In this document: positions 34,952 through 35,211 of the stretch, piece after piece | How positions within the stretch are numbered: position 1 is the first letter of the stretch | Layout: each line of letters begins with the position of its first letter | DNA from: Wenzhouxiangella sp. | GTDB taxonomy: Bacteria > Pseudomonadota > Gammaproteobacteria > Xanthomonadales > Wenzhouxiangellaceae | Assembly: GCA_007694885.1 (NCBI GenBank) | Contig: REEW01000214.1 | Span: forward strand, 1 to 35,211 | DNA length: 35,211 nt | Direction: 5' to 3' | Made by a program: the position numbers and the translations under genes | Notes under the pieces: model-generated | Database searches by the model: none | Told to the model about the DNA's origin: nothing | Seen by the model: the letters and a program-made list of their open reading frames with translations, nothing else

Positions 34952-35211
34952 CTACGGTGCCTCTCCGATAGTGCGTTCAAACAACTTCAGGATACGCCGA
35001 TACTGGTCCAGCCAGCTGGAAGGATGCTGAAATCCATGCCGTTCCAGCGGATAGGATGCCAGCTCCCAGTTTTCCTTTTCCAGTTCGATCAGTCGCTGAG
35101 CGAGCCGTGCCACGTCCTGGTAGAAGACGTTGTCGTCAAGCATGCCGTGGGTCATGAGCAGATGGCCCTGCAGCCCTTCGGCAAATTCGATCGGCGAGGA
35201 GCGGGCGTAGG
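34952..35211 (-). CDS. S9-family serine peptidase, C-terminal end, cut by window edge
   Basis: Only the last 85 residues are present; the frame is open to the right edge (first full codons read YARSSPIEFAEGL). The segment LLMTHGMLDDNVFYQDVARL holds the catalytic aspartate (in MLDDNV), and ERHGFQHPSSWLDQYRRI holds the catalytic histidine, as in prolyl oligopeptidase and dipeptidyl peptidase IV-type enzymes. The nucleophilic serine lies outside the window. The ATG at 35155 is internal and is not a start. The gene runs directly into the SDR gene. Confidence 0.88.
   Translation of the reverse strand, partial: YARSSPIEFAEGLQGHLLMTHGMLDDNVFYQDVARLAQRLIELEKENWELASYPLERHGFQHPSSWLDQYRRILKLFERTIGEAP

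Noticed and set aside
33928-34971. A 347-codon plus-strand open frame across the SDR gene and the gap before it
   Set aside because: The SDR motifs on the minus strand are complete; the plus frame has no motif and no ribosome site.

Overview
The window is GC-rich, densely packed bacterial chromosome. Every recognisable gene has its best-known relatives in Gammaproteobacteria: a CrbS/CrbR-type acetate two-component system, a VC_2705-type solute symporter with its DUF4212 partner, a DcaP-type porin and a K/S-dyad SppA. The organism is probably an aerobic or marine-type gammaproteobacterium, but no rRNA or other marker is present to fix the genus. No tRNA, rRNA, CRISPR array, insertion sequence or phage gene was seen. 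The region reads as core genome rather than an island.

Region 1 (1-13200) is an acetate/short-chain acid uptake and activation locus. A minus-strand run holds the DUF4212 small subunit, the large sodium:solute symporter, a small membrane protein, a DUF294 nucleotidyltransferase, a 64-residue membrane protein, and the N-terminal part of a second SSS-fold protein cut by the left edge. Divergent from it is a 1316-residue hybrid kinase (SSS transporter domain, two PAS, HisKA, HATPase, receiver; CrbS-like). It meets tail-to-tail the LuxR-type regulator CrbR, which lies just downstream of acetyl-CoA synthetase (acs) on the same strand. Divergent from acs is a DcaP-like porin closed by a clear intrinsic terminator. 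Uptake through the outer membrane, uptake through the inner membrane, activation to acetyl-CoA and sensing of the substrate are therefore side by side.

Region 2 (13250-20745) is a chain of five plus-strand genes whose starts and stops overlap. A 1302-residue GAF/PAS/GGDEF/EAL c-di-GMP enzyme is followed by a STAS-MlaE fusion permease, an MlaF-like ATPase, an MlaD-like MCE protein and a PqiC-like lipoprotein. This is an envelope lipid transporter that appears co-translated with a c-di-GMP enzyme. Two inverted repeats sit in the leader. This is the most unusual arrangement in the window.

Region 3 (20780-28600) holds an AbgT-family transporter, then a TolC-like outer membrane factor, an HlyD-like adaptor and two ABC-2 permeases with no ATPase gene beside them, then an M17 leucyl aminopeptidase. 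Region 4 (28577-35211) holds a DUF3667 zinc-ribbon membrane protein, a MATE efflux pump, signal peptide peptidase SppA, an unrecognised multi-pass membrane protein, a short-chain dehydrogenase, and the C-terminal end of an S9 (prolyl oligopeptidase-type) peptidase cut by the right edge.
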